DNA from: Megamerina dolium
Taxonomy: Eukaryota > Arthropoda > Insecta > Diptera > Megamerinidae
Direction: 5' to 3'
Assembly: GCA_963854835.1 (NCBI GenBank)
Contig: OY978526.1
Coordinates: forward strand, 94,397,904-94,461,903
DNA length: 64,000 nucleotides
Position numbers and translations under genes: made by a program
Shown: positions 22,718-34,619 of the stretch, in pieces
How the letters are laid out: the number at the start of each line of letters is the position of its first letter
Numbering within the stretch: position 1 is the stretch's first letter
The notes under the pieces: generated by a model
Seen by the model: only the letters and a program-made list of their open reading frames with translations
Databases searched by the model: none
Told to the model about the DNA's origin: nothing

Positions 22718-25700
22718 ATGTCCAAAATATATGGAAAAGGTAAAAGTAAGTATAATCACATGCTTCTTGCAAAATTTAGATATTTATTGTATCTTTGTGT
22801 ATAGGTTAAGTATGACGTAGAATGTATAGCTGTAGTTAAAATGCATTGTATTACTTTAAGCTGTTTGTATTTCCTCACCAAGTGAGATAGCTGATATAGT
22901 AGTTTTCCACAAAATCCATCCTGTAGAGTTTAGAATTTAGAGAGTCTTTTGTCTGACCGTCGGTGGAGTAGTAAATGTTCTACAAAATATATTAGTTCCC
23001 CCCTCAATAAGACACTTTGTCAATGAGACTGTAATTGGTAATTGCAAATACGGTGGTTGTGCAACTATATGGGCGAGCTTTTTGGAGAAATGTCCACGAA
23101 GAACGAGTACTTGGTGTACGAACGCGTACGAGTGAGGTGACGGATTATCGTGGTGCAAAAACCAAGAGTTGTCTTTCCACAAATCTGGCATTTTGTGGCA
23201 AATAGCTTCACGCAAATGAATGGTCAAGCGGGAGGAATTCATAATTCTCCACGCCACGATAATCGAAGAAAACTGTGAAGTTGATCAATATTTTTTAGCG
23301 ACTTTGGTGCAATTTTTTTGGCCTTTGCTTACCTTTAGCACGATATTGGCTTAATTGATCGGTTGCTTTGGGGTGGTAAGCATAAACCTAATTTTATTTT
23401 CGAAAATTGACATTTTATTGTGAACAATTGGTTATACATTCACTGTTTAAAGTATTGTCCGTCGCTAGCCACTACTTTTTTTCATCTTTCTGGCAGCATT
23501 CAGATTCTGCGTCGGAAGAAAAGGACATGTTTTGAGGCAATTCATGAATCGACCCAATTTTGGCTTCATCGTAGGAATGGAAGCGCTCTTCTTCCAGGCC
23601 GTGTGTCATCGATCGAGAAAAGTGGTAATCGGAAGGAGCAATGTCTGGGTTCTAAATACGTTTTAACGGGCGCCCCAACATGTGGCCGAGCATTATCATG
23701 TTGCAAAATAACTTTGTCGTGTCCATCGGATTAAACACATCAATTGTCGTCGGTACAGGTCCCCCGTACTCGTCTGAGGCATGCCCTGGGTATTCATACG
23801 TTGCCCGAAGTTTTGGATTAATAGATTAAACGATTTGTTCCTAACAGTTTATTACAGCCACTGGCTATCGGTTTGAAGTGAGCACAAAAACTGAACGAAA
23901 GCTGAACTTACGCTACGCTCCTGCTCCTCTGCCTATGTCTCCGCCATGCTTTGCTGACTTATCGGTTCGTGTAGAATATCTGATTGTTTAATTGAAAGCT
24001 GTGAATGTTGAATGTACTGACGTAGCGGCACGTGTAGAATATTTTGTTGCTTAGATGCAAGCAAGCTATGTGATTGTTGAATGTGAGGGCTTCTCACGAT
24101 AACTCCTCCTCTTCCAAGCGAGGGACGTCCACGGTCCTTGTAGCAGTGTTTTCGATTGCAACCTCGACGGACTTGATTATGGAAATCTTCATATTGGTTA
24201 TGGCCATGCGTCGGAGTACGGAGTCGGAGTCCCACAATTAATAAGGACCCGGTAGTCGACAAACCTGCGATTCGACCTTGTTTAGCTGTTCGTTGCAGAT
24301 GATTGATATTATGTTATTGTATTGCAAAATCTTAACCTTAGCTACTTTCATAACATCGGCTACAATAAGGTTTGTAAAGTGTTAGTTTTCTATTATGAAA
24401 TTTATTTCATTCGTTCGAGTTCAAGATTCCAATTTTTGTGCACGTGATGGAAGTAATTCTGTAATTATTGCCCTGTTTCTAGCTAAGAGTATTTCATAGG
24501 GGTGACCTGTGTCTATTTCCCTTTGTTTTGCTGCTTTTAGGATAATATTGTGCCTGGTAGGGGCTTGATATAGCTCTTTGAAACCCCAGTGTTGATAAGT
24601 GGTCTGACCTCTTTCCCTCCCATTGACCTTGAAATCCAAGCAAGAAGGGGCTTTGCTTTAAAAATTAAACTTATCGTTCTCGATACTATCCGCCGCTTAT
24701 TCCGCCGCTTTATCATACGTTGATTGGTAAGGTAAAGCAGGCTCTTGGTTTAAATGAATTACGCGTTGTATCTTAGGTGTGGTATAACGTTTTTCTTTGT
24801 TATTTTGGTCCTGACCAGTATTATTTGATATATGTTTAAATGCGGACATGGAAGCATCCACCTCCATAGGCTAACACGCCTTTGACCCGAATAGTTGCTA
24901 TTGGTATATGGCTTCAGGTTACTGACGGAATTCTGTGCGTGACCGGCTTGCTTGTTTTGTCTACCGACTGATTAGTGTGGATTCTCTTGACCTACAGCGG
25001 GCTCAAGGTTAAAGGTCTTTTGAATACTGAAATTCTGGGTTCCGCTGGCGTTCTTGTTATAAGGATTTTCATGAAGTCTGTTTGCAAAATTTGTCGCAAA
25101 AGCGTAATGCTCATTATTAGCATCTACCTCTTGCGCCAAGGTCAGGGCAGATGGAAGATCTGATGGTCTCGACGCGAACAGGATATCGTATAAAGGTTTT
25201 CTTAAACCTGATACGAATACCCTGAGTGCTTCGGCCCTATATTTTTCGCCACAATGGTTATATTTGCTAAGAGACTTGGCTTCTTTTCTACCTCGTCATA
25301 GAATTCTAAACACGACATTGAACCCTGTCTGTGTGGACAGTTCCTGTTCGATGATGTTTATGTAAAAAAGACAATATAACGCTTATTCTACAACTATTAA
25401 TACTAAACTTCAGTTCATACTAGTTATTTAGCCTTAAGTATAGAATTCGCCGCTATAATATAGATTCCGCTACAAATTTTATTATGGATTTCGGATTGTT
25501 TCGCCAATTACCTAATCAACTAATTATTTAATACTTCGATTTGTTTGTATCCTTATACAGCTGCTATTGAGTCGGAGGAACAACAGAAGCTACGATGGCA
25601 AGTTGAATTGGAATTTGTACAATGCCTGGCAAACCCTAATTATTTAAATTGTAAGTAATATAAAATCAAAATCATTAAAAAAATGTTGCTAAAACAAAAC

Positions 25701-26601
25701 AATAAATATAGGGAACCGCATAAACTGTATAGAATTCTAAAAGTTACTAGATAGTCCTTGGAAAGAGACTGTGAACTGAACCTCATTTAGGGTTCATTGC
25801 ACTAGGTTTTTCAAACAAATTAAATTATTTTCGCTTAAAAAATACCGTCGTGTCGTGTAAAATAGGCATATGATTTCAACTGCTTTTTTTTTAATCAAGT
25901 ATACATGAGTTGAGATTGGGATGCAATGAGATTAGAGATTTAGAGCAGTAATGGGCATACTCTTACTATTACATTTTGCGTGTGTAATAGTGCAGAGAGG
26001 GAATTGTGCGATGTGAATATAGTGTACGAGTATTTAGCCGCTCTAATATCTTTACTAAAATTTACCTTAATTTCATTTGTATCATTTACATCATTTAGTT
26101 CTGGCACAACGTGGTTATTTTAAAGATCAGGCTTTCATCAATTATTTGAAATATCTTCAATATTGGAAAGAGCCGGAATATGCTAAATACCTGATGTATC
26201 CCATGTGTCTGTATTTCCTAGACCTGTTGCAATATGAGCATTTTCGTCGTGAAATTGTCAATTCACAGTGCTGCAAATTTATTGATGATCAAGCTATACT
26301 ACAGTGGCAGCATTACACAAGAAAACGCATTAAATTGTTAAACAGCGTCAAAGGTACTTCTAGTGGCGCTGGGGATGATACAAACAATGACCAACAGCAA
26401 CAACAACAACAACAACCGCATGATCAGCAACAACAGCAGCAGCAGCAACAGTTACATCAACATGATCAGCAAACTGGCGTCCAAAATGGATTACAGCAAG
26501 TACCGCTAAATCAACAGATTACAACTCAGCAGCAGCATATAAATGGAGGCGATATTACCTTGGGTTCCAGTGGAAATGTAATTTCAATGCTGCAAAAGTG
26601 A
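22718..26601 (+). CDS. MED31: Mediator complex subunit 31
   Basis: Exons 22718-22745, 25561-25650 and 26099-26601, with donors GTAAGT and acceptors ending CAG/TAG; phases join cleanly to 206 residues. Exon 1 is only 28 bases and encodes MSKIYGKGK; the codon for the next Thr is split by the intron. The conserved core follows (about residues 10-125): ESEEQQKLRWQVELEFVQCL, LNFLAQRGYFKDQAFINYL, KEPEYAKYLMYP, LLQYEHFRREIVNSQCCKFI. The C-terminal third is Gln/His-rich (about 138-190). MED31/Soh1 sits in the middle module of Mediator and links transcription factors to RNA polymerase II. AATAAA lies at 26772. The 2.8-kb first intron is almost entirely transposon debris. Confidence 0.95.
22930..23290 (-). 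pseudogene. mariner transposase fragment in MED31 intron 1
   Basis: Reads MPDLWKDNSWFLHHDNPSPHS followed by AQPPY, the second catalytic block of a mariner lineage also present at 46540-46820 and, by its N-terminal part, at 49840-50150. The PDLAP-FFLFP block is degraded. Confidence 0.7.
23400..23800 (-). pseudogene. mariner C-terminal fragment in MED31 intron 1
   Basis: Minus-strand reading includes HDKVILQHDNARPHVGAPV, then a deletion, then FFRRRI, MLPERWKKVVASDGQYF and a stop. Same lineage as 21890-22430, opposite strand. The PPYSPD block is missing. Confidence 0.8.
23801..24399. other. Unclassified repeat-like DNA in MED31 intron 1
   Basis: Probably part of the gypsy-like insertion to its right, but no LTR boundary or coding motif could be confirmed. 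A 109-codon minus frame (24262-23933) has no recognisable similarity. Confidence 0.3.
24400..25345 (-). pseudogene. Ty3/gypsy gag-protease relic in MED31 intron 1
   Basis: Minus-strand translation gives a gag segment, RAEALRVFVSGLRKPLYDIL, then ASRPSDLPSAL and AQEVDANNEHYAFA. Further downstream (about 24640-24540) comes a protease-like PLINTGVSKSYI, in which the usual catalytic Asp of DTG reads Asn. Many stops and shifts intervene. Neither the RT nor paired LTRs were seen here. Confidence 0.7.
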
Positions 26602-28399
26602 AATGACCAAAGTAATTGCATCGAAAAGTATGATTGTTTTCAAATTTTAGAGATCTGTAGCTCTGATTTTTGAAACATTTATGAACAAAAACTGATATTT
26701 TTGAACAGCATTTTAGATTTTATTGAATTATAGCTAGTAGATTTTACTTATTACCTGTAAACGAAGACATGAATAAAAAATGTGGACGTTAATTTTTCAC
26801 TGATTTTGTTATTTATGATTGAAGGCATTGAAAACAACTACATGGGGTGGAAAGTATTATAGCATGTTTACATGAAGAGATTTTGTCTACGAGATTTATT
26901 TGTGACGAGGTGAGACGAGCGAAGCGATGTTCGATAGCGTGAGAGCAGAAGCTGTCAAAGTAGTAGTAGGGGTAGTCCTTATCCGAGGCAAGATTTGATT
27001 TTACATTGGGTGAGAGTTTTTATGTGATGGGTGGGTCCCAACCCCAACGCACAATATCTAACCGAGGAGCTTTTCGCTACTCACTTTAGCCGCCTCCCAA
27101 CGGGTGCCAGGAAGATGTTGCCCGATGATCGCCACGTGCTTGCTACATGATGGCACTCTCATTACAGAGTGAAGGTGCCATCACATAGCACACAGAACAA
27201 ACTACATGACGTCTAGTGAGTTGACTTGCGATGATTTCAACAAGGATTCCGCTAGCCCCACCCGGTTGAGGCACTTAGACACGTTTCCTTGCGAAAACAC
27301 CACAATTTTTTCCTTTTTTGCCAGTACCTCAAAAAATGTAAGTTTTCTAGACTAACCTTGAGTTGCTGAAAAAGAAACTTGCCTTCACTCATTTCTCCAA
27401 AGAAGCGTTTTCGAGATATTCGCGAAAAACGTGAGTTTTTTTTGCAATTTTTTTTTAGCTAACGGCAAAAATCTGGAAGGCGTTTTATCCATATGATATG
27501 ATTTGCGCACCATTCGGAAGCTGTGTCTTCTTCTTTTTTTTCGTGTCGATTGGATTAAAATTGACTGATAAATCAGACGAGAAATATATAAGCTGGAGGC
27601 ATTAAGTGAACATAGGAAATTAGATTTTAGACACAAACTTGTTTGTATATGCAATTGTATGGAAATGGGCGTAATCAATAGAAAATCAAGTCTACATCTT
27701 TTGCATGTTTTAACATTTTAGGTCCGAAAGTATGAAGTTGTCAAGCTGAAACTTAGAGCACACGATTAATTTTGCCAATAAATTGACGGGCTCGCGAATG
27801 GGCTGGATCGGTTGAAAACCAAATCACAGGGAGTTAGTTGTTGTCGACTTTTTTATTGAGCTCATTCAGCAGTACCGGCTTAAATATAAAAAATATTAGA
27901 ATAATTTTGAATTGCACTAGTATGTTATTATATATAATTTGTACGATGAGTTCTATAAAAAATTTGTTCAACTTATTCGGTACATATCACAGTTAGCTAT
28001 GACAGATACACCGTCAAACATGACTTTTTTATCACAGCCTTTTCTTCGTTTAACACAAGTGGAGGCAAATAACCACATGTTTCGCTGATCAATCGCGCGT
28101 TCGTATTCAATAAATATATTCTTTGGTTTGCTTTCGCACCGAGATTTATCTGTTAATATCACTTGCTTCAACCAATATTTCTATTGATTTGTGATCGCTG
28201 ATTTTAAATTTCTCCATAACTTTTACCGTGATATTAGCTTTATTTAAAAGCGCATAATCAATCAAGCTGGAAAAGTTCACTGTTATTCTCGGAGGTTCGT
28301 TTACTAATTGCTTCTATGAGTAATCCGATCAACTGCTCAATGTAATTTTTAAAGTTTCAGTTTATTATCCACTTAGATTAAAGTCTCCCACGATCCCTT
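26602..28399. other. Intergenic DNA between MED31 and the jockey-like fragment
   Basis: Holds the MED31 3' end, a GC-richer unclassified block at about 26900-27260, AT-rich DNA, the dispersed repeat at 27745-27835, and a faint minus-strand endonuclease-like segment (VGDFN at about 28385, SDHKS near 28190) that could be another non-LTR relic. No host gene seen. Confidence 0.4.
27745..27835. repeat. Dispersed repeat (inverted partner at 43245-43330)
   Basis: The blocks CACACGATTA, GCCAATAAAT and GATCGGTTGAAAACCAAATC recur in the same order on the opposite strand at 43245-43330. Family unknown. Confidence 0.7.
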
Positions 28400-29228
28400 T
28401 CAGCATTTAAATCATGAATTCAACCGCAAGAACCTCATACTCTCGCCCGAGAAGTCCAACGCAACACTATTTACCACCTGGACCAAGGAGCTCAGAACCG
28501 TGCTCGCTGTAGCAGACGATGGCAGAACTATCCCGACTGTGAATAGGCCCAAAATCCTCGGAGTTGTTTTTGACAGTCTCATGACCTTTGCTGGTCATGT
28601 TGATTACACCATCCAAAGGTTACATACCAGAAATAATGTCCTCAAGGCACTGGCCGGCACTAGCTGGAGAAAAGACAAGGATACGCTTCTCATCACCTAT
28701 AAGGCAACCGGCAGGTCGATCCAACTATGCGGCCCCAATTTGGACAGCACTGATAAGCGACAGAATACTGCCTTGCGCATCATCACGGGCTGTCACAAGA
28801 TAGCACATGAAGATCACCTACATCAGGAAACGCGAATGCTAAAAGTGCATGAGCACAACGAGCTGCTTTCTCAATAATTCTTTCTTTCATGCCACCTTCC
28901 ATCACTCCCCAACAACCGGTTAGCGCAACTTGATCCTCCCCCGCGTAGAATTCGGCTCCCTAGATCCGCTCGCGCCACTTTGGCGCATCTGATCTGGATG
29001 GAGCGTCTGTCTCAACTGCTATATGCACCGGCTAGCCAATACAATTCCTAACAGATGCCCGCGGTGCCGGCAGAGTCCGCACGACACCCGTCATCTTTTC
29101 GCCTGCCCCAGAAGGCCCACCAGTTTGATCCCCTCTGCGCTGTGAACGCACCCCCTGGAGGCTGCCATCTTCCTGGAACTGGTGGACGTGAACATCAACA
29201 CCTAACAACAACAACAACAACAACAAAT
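28400..29228 (+). pseudogene. jockey-like non-LTR element 3' end with (CAA)n tail
   Basis: Plus-strand frames give PKILGVVFDSLMTFAGHV, LKALAG, TLLITYKA, NTALRIITGCH, HLHQETRMLKVHEHNELL, then in shifted frames a CPRCRQSPHDTRHLFAC-like Cys/His motif, and finally a CAA tandem tail at about 29200-29228. The order matches the thumb and C-terminal part of ORF2 in jockey-group elements. It is 5'-truncated, with several stops. The family also occurs at 21270-21800. Confidence 0.85.
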
Positions 29229-29825
29229 ATGTTCCGGCGAATTCCGCCTATCTGGGATCTATATATTCCTTATAATGTAAGCTCTGTATTGCTTTATTTG
29301 TACCACTGCTTTCGTTACGTTGGCTAACCATAACACCATTTGGGGCGATTCGATAAAATTGTCTTGCACACTTCATTTTATTTACGACAAATATATTTTA
29401 AATATAGGTATACAATTAATCATTGAAATGAGAATATAATATACAAATAAAGAAGTATTAATATACTATATAGAGTATCTAATGAAAGTAAAGTTTAGTA
29501 ATAAAACGCATGACCGTTACATGATTGTAATGTGGTACTAAAATTATAATAATAATCTTACCAATGGAGTGAACCACTTGACGGAAACTAAAAATTGTTT
29601 AAAATATGCGCAGATTTTGCAAATAGTCAAACATGTGGCATAAACATACATATACACATTTGATGTTAGACGTTACGTCTATGATGCTAGTTTCATGTTA
29701 TGACACAAATTTCCTCATTTAGAAAACCTCTTTAAAATTTCTTATGTTAATATTAGAATTGTATGTTTGTTTCACGCGATGTTGTCTATTATTCCATGGT
29801 ACTGCGTTGGTATCTCTGTTGAACT
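29229..29825. other. Intergenic DNA downstream of TFIIF alpha
   Basis: AT-rich, no coding or repeat signal seen. It should contain the 3' UTR of the minus-strand TFIIF alpha gene. Confidence 0.4.
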
Positions 29826-32800
29826 TTACTTACTAACTTTTATACTTAAATACATTTTACCCTGTATAGTTTGCTTGATAGGATTGATTTTCTTTAAAAT
29901 TTGCGTCATTGTTTCAACCAATCGATCACTTGAAACGCCAGTCTTTTTATTCTTAAATTTTGTTAATAATTCAGTTGCTGTCATAGGTTTACGCATTAAA
30001 TAGCGACGTACTGCTTCTTCAGTGATGCCATAATCACTAAATATAAAACGAAAATAAAATATTTTACATATATAGATTGCATGGCAATCGATTAGTACAT
30101 ACTCTTTGTTATTTGCATTAGCAACACCAGCAAATGTCGATGGCAAAGAAGGTGTTGAATCGGTTTTCAGACGTTTTACTGGCGTATTTGAAGGACTGTT
30201 ACTGTTCTCGGAGCCAGTTAGGTCACTAGGCATACTATTTATTTTACGTTTGTTCAGATCATTGGTAAAAGTGATTGGCGTGTCCGACCTTGAATTACTG
30301 TTCTCCTTTGATCTCTTCTTGGTACTGTAATCATCTTCTGAGTCAGAGCTATTTGAACTAAAATCACTGGATGATTCTGCAAAAATAATTAATATAAAAA
30401 TATTTTATTTTTGAAAGAAATAACATCTACTATAAAGTACAAGTACCCTTTGTGTCATCCTTCGTGTGCTTTTTCTTTTTCTTTTTCTCTTTATTAATTT
30501 CATCTTTGCTTTTTTCCCTTTTCTTCTTATCTTCATCATCTTTATCCGATTCATCAGATTTCTTTTCTTCTTCCTCCTCCTCATCGGATGTTAATAATTT
30601 TCGTAATGCATCTTCCTCTGCCACAGATTTCATATCCTTGTCCAATTTTGACTCAGGATCAGGTTCACTAAACAGAAAGTACAGCTTAGAATTTGTCATG
30701 AAGCGCGATTTTACAGTCGACACTTAAGTGCAAGTGAAAGCTCATATGTGGATATATGTCATGTTGTCTTATCTATTCTATTTTTCGCTTATACGTTATG
30801 TAACTTAGATAAGCAAAATGAATGTTTGGAGTATTCTCAAATACTTTACTTCTATTTGCAAATGTTGAGAATGTCTTCAATCTATGAAAACAAAACATTC
30901 ACTCCATTCATTCTAATTCTATTTTATTCATTCTAATTCATATTTGCTTAGAGGGAATGAAAGAGAGGTTCTATTCTAATATCAATGGTGTGTTTTGAAA
31001 ATGTTCATATATGTATATCATTTTCAAATAATTATTTCACATTTTCATCTGACACTTCCTCATTTACAACTGACTATTCTTATTTTCAATTGACGTTTTC
31101 GCATTTCAAATTTGACTATTCTTATTTTCAATTAATGCTTTTTCATTTACAATTGGAAATGGCGTAGGCTGTTGTAATCAAATAACAATTTTTTCATGAA
31201 ATTTTAAATGACGGTGCCTTTTTTCATCCGATTTTCTTCTAAAGTAGTTTGGAAAATATTTTAGCGGTCAAAGTTAATATGAAATTAATTGAAATCAAAA
31301 ACATAAAATGCCTATCCAATATTCATGCATCTTTTGAATTGAACAAAAAGAGAAACTGTTCATTGTTGGAATGTCACCGAATATCGCCTATTCCCATTTT
31401 GAACTGTTAAATGCCGTTTCGCATCGACGCCTGAACACCATGATATAGAATATGCTGGCGTCATTTAAGTTAAATTTCAATTTTGAATATAAAATTTTAA
31501 ATATTGCTAATGTGCCTTAAGGCCTAATAAAAAATATATGTGCATTTTAAACAATTTCAACCTCACAAACAAGTGTAATTTAGGTTGGGTTAGGTTATGT
31601 GGCTGTTCTCTCTCTGAGAGGACACACTTAGGCCAGAAAGGGCCATTGTGATACCACCGGGCTTCTCTTCCAATACGGTTGTGCGTGTTTAATTTGGACA
31701 GCATTTAGAAGTGACCTACTTATATTAGCCAGTTCCAAACGGCAGAACCCTTGTGACATCACTTTAACTTAGTTTTGTCATAGAGCACTTTTAAGAAGCA
31801 TTTATTGGCAAATTGTTACTGCTGGAAAAATTGCCAATCAGCAGTGGATTGAACCCACGACCTACATATCAGAAGGTCAACACACTAACCACTGAGGTAC
31901 CAGCTATATTATTAAAATGTATAACGGCATATAATTTCAGAGATCCAATTTTGCTTCACTTATTAGCCGTGTCAGACAGTAAAATCAGCCGCGAACTAGT
32001 ATTTTTACAAACGTACTCTTCACTTGACTGTGTATCATAATCCATTTCACGACCCTCTTCATCACCATCATCCGATTCTTCAAAGGCCTCATCATCAACG
32101 TCACGTTTCTTTTTCTTTGGTTTATTTTTATCTTTTTTTGATTTCGCACCATCATCGCTATCCTCTTTTGTTTTCTTATCCACATCTTCTTCCGAATCTG
32201 AGTCTTCCTCCGAATCAATCCACTCATCCATTTCACTGATTTTCAATTCTTTTGACTTCTTTGTTGCACCTATAACTTTGACTTCTTCGGGATCTTGCTC
32301 CTCCTCTTCATCTCCCTTTAGACGTTTACGCAACATAAGGGAAAAATAATTGATGACTTTCTTGCGCCGTCCAAACTCTTGTTCTGCTTCTTCTGCCGAG
32401 AGTGATTTATAACGTTGTATGGGTTGAAAGTTATACCATTCATTTAGAGGATACGCTTCTATAGCACCGTCGGGAGCATGAGTAAACACGTAAAAGGCAG
32501 CATTTTCACTTACACCACCTTCTCGTATACCTTTAAACTTTTTACCACTCTTACCACCAACCTTAAGTATCCACGGCTGTGCTTCAGGCCGGTACTTTTT
32601 TGCTATAATACCAAATTTCTTACGACGCACTTCCTCACGCAAATCACGATTGAATTCTGATCCAGCCCCAAATCTTGGCATTTCTTCTTCCATACTCCTG
32701 AACTCTTTCATATTATTCTCTCGCTCCAATTTTACATTGCGCCACTGTGAAAAGTCCACATTCAAGGTTGCATTAAAACGCATGACATGATGTTTCTTAC

Positions 32801-32987
32801 GTAAATTTTTCGGAACACGTATATTGAACTCCTGCACATTGGCTAACGACGGTGCATATGGTACTGTTGCCGTCAAAAAATCCAATCCGCATGTTGGAGA
32901 AAGTCGTATATAAGATGCCGTAAGAAAATGTACATGTATTCATTACTTACCTGCACCATTTACAGCTTTTGCGGTACCAGTAGACAT
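29826..32987 (-). CDS. TfIIFalpha: Transcription initiation factor IIF, alpha subunit (RAP74)
   Basis: Five exons on minus: 32987-32951, 32863-32017, 30667-30447, 30376-30103, 30036-29826. All borders are GT-AG and phases join to 529 residues. The N-terminal half holds the RAP30-dimerisation region (NVQEFNIRVPKNLRKKHHVM, FGIIAKKYRPEAQPWILKVG, ENAAFYVFTHAPDGAIEAYP). The middle is highly charged with Asp/Glu/Lys runs. The C-terminus is the winged-helix domain (DYGITEEAVRRYL, TATELLTKFKNKK, TQILKKINP) that binds the FCP1 phosphatase and TFIIB in other species. The protein works with RNA polymerase II in initiation and elongation. Intron 3 (1.35 kb) carries a tRNA-derived SINE. An in-frame extension across the exon 2 donor (to 31956) is intron sequence. 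Confidence 0.95.
31590..31904 (-). mobile_element. tRNA-derived SINE in TFIIF alpha intron 3
   Basis: Read on minus, the head has an A-box-like CTCAGTGGTTAG (about 31898) and a B-box-like GGGTTCAATCC (about 31849), 40-50 bases apart as in tRNA genes, followed by a non-tRNA body containing CAAATTGTTACTGCT-type, GGCAGAACCC and GTGACATCA segments (complement). Related copies lie at 48010-48240 (+) and 48300-48555 (-). Pol III promoters of this type drive SINE transcription; activity here is unknown. Confidence 0.8.
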
Positions 32988-33198
32988 TTGGATTTAATTT
33001 ATTCTGTACGTTCCACTAAATTTCAGCAAATTTTGAAAATCTTGAAGCAAAATAAATAATTGAGTAAAGAACTAGCGTATTAAAAGTATTAAGTTGTCCA
33101 ATAGTCCATAAACTTTTAATCATATGATATTTCAAAGAATAATGACAAAGTAGAGCATACACGTGAAGACTTGTATGCGCACTTGGTTGCTTGTCAGT

Positions 33199-34198
33199 TA
33201 GAGGTGGAGAAACATCGATGCATCGATGTTTTTCATTTTTGTCAAACATCGATGGTTGATTGCGACTATCGATGTTTTCTTTGTAGTACAAAGTTTGTAC
33301 ATTTCTACGAAAGCAAAAAGTGACGCCAAGGAAAAGAAGTCGCCGCCTTAGTATCAGATACCTGTTAGTGTTTTCCTCAGTTCCTGCATTGTATATGATT
33401 TTGTAATAAGATACTAAGGTATCTTATTTTTTATGTAATAAAGTTTATTTAAATGTATAGGACACTTGGTTGGTGGTGTTGGCGGCGACCGTGCAGTGGC
33501 ATATAACCCTTTCGCAATGGAAAAACATCTTAAACGTAAGCATACATACATGTTAGTCAAATATTCTTACTGTATTATAGATTTGCTTCAATTGTATAAT
33601 TTCTTTTTTATAGGAACATCAAAGGAAAACTCCGAGGCTCAGTCCCCAAAACGTAAAAGGGAAGGCTCCAGTGTTTGGCAGCATTTCCAAAAAACGAACG
33701 ACAGGGCAAAGGCAATATGCACTTACTGCGGAAAAGTCCTAAAAACGGCTGGCAATACGACAAACATGCTGGATCATATAAAACGCCTTAAGCCCCACAT
33801 TGTGGATAAACTATTATTTTTAAACAAAAATCAGAAGATTTTTGAAGACCAGTAAAAAAATATCTCTTTAATCCCTAGATCTCTCAAATAATAATTTTTT
33901 GTTTGAAAATCGTTTATGGTACCTGCTAATTACCTGTGAATTATCTGTGAATTAAAAAAGTTTAATTTTTTTTATTTTTAATCATAAAAATCTGTTTTCT
34001 ATATTTAACCCCTTATTACGGTTGGAAATATTACTCAAAGTTCGGTTGCCTTAGACAAAACCGCAGTTGCCAGCCGTAATAGTGGGGTAAATTTAAAAAC
34101 CAATAAATTTTTTTAGAAACATCGATGTTTATCGATGTTTTCCTATAAAAACATCGAAAACATCGATGGTCACAAACATCGATGTTTCTCCACCTCTA
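33199..34198 (+). mobile_element. hAT element, 1000 bp, perfect 22-bp TIRs and 8-bp TSD
   Basis: TIRs begin TAGAGGTGGAGAAACATCGA at 33199; the reverse complement ends at 34198, identical over 22 bases. The element is flanked by the direct repeat TTGTCAGT (33191-33198 and 34199-34206), the 8-bp target duplication diagnostic of hAT transposons. Both ends carry several further copies of the palindromic motif ACATCGATG/CATCGATGT within about 90 bases, likely subterminal transposase sites. It lacks a catalytic domain and would depend on a transposase elsewhere. Confidence 0.95.
33517..33855 (+). CDS. BED-type zinc finger protein carried by the hAT element
   Basis: Two exons, 33517-33535 and 33614-33855 (donor GTAAGC, acceptor TTATAG), give an uninterrupted 86-residue protein. 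A basic patch (PKRKREG) leads into a BED finger: SSVWQHFQK, CTYC, then LDHIKRLKPH. BED fingers bind DNA and form the N-terminus of many hAT transposases. The zinc-binding spacing at the end is odd: the usual second His position (HxxxxH) reads Lys, with a His two residues later. No RNase-H-like catalytic core or dimerisation region follows. It could be an internal-deletion product that retained only the DNA-binding part, perhaps able to compete for ends. The exon 1 start is the first ATG that preserves frame. Confidence 0.7.
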   Translation: MEKHLKRKHTYMLVKYSYCIIDLLQLYNFFFIGTSKENSEAQSPKRKREGSSVWQHFQKTNDRAKAICTYCGKVLKTAGNTTNMLDHIKRLKPHIVDKLLFLNKNQKIFEDQ

Positions 34199-34619
34199 TT
34201 GTCAGTACACTACAAGAATGATAGAAAGAAATATTACGCACATCAATGTACATAATTGCTTTTTTCTGGCAATGTACGTCACAGTAGCAATAGTTTTGCG
34301 TCAGTTGTAAAATTCACATACATTTTGTAAACAAAAAATATAAATATTCCCAATAAATACAATATTAAATATAGAAATGTCCAATGGTTTTTTTTTAAGT
34401 AGAAAAACAAAACAAATAGGGCGTTTTGCTGGTTGTAATATTTTTTCTGAATAAAGTGCAAATTATCCATGCTACTATACGTAAAATTAGTTAATGCAAA
34501 AAATGCGTTTCACCGGAGATTGTTTTAATTCGTCTCAAAGAAAATGTGTTCGAGTCCATCAATCACCGCTGACAGCGTCTTCTGTACAATCTCACGATCG
34601 TTCACTGATAAACTCAATT

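Noticed and set aside
29200..29228. (CAA)n as a polyglutamine coding repeat
   Set aside because: It is the 3' tail of the jockey-like fragment; upstream frames are broken.
30452..30727. Plus-strand Ser/Phe-rich frame
   Set aside because: Antisense of the acidic-lysine exon of TFIIF alpha.
31846..31904. Functional tRNA gene
   Set aside because: Only A- and B-box-like motifs remain; the acceptor and anticodon arms do not pair, and the unit is repeated as a SINE head.
31956..32016. In-frame extension of TFIIF alpha exon 2 (tail VCKNTSS...)
   Set aside because: A GTACGT donor at 32016 joins in phase to the next exon with the expected acidic-proline junction; the extension is intron.
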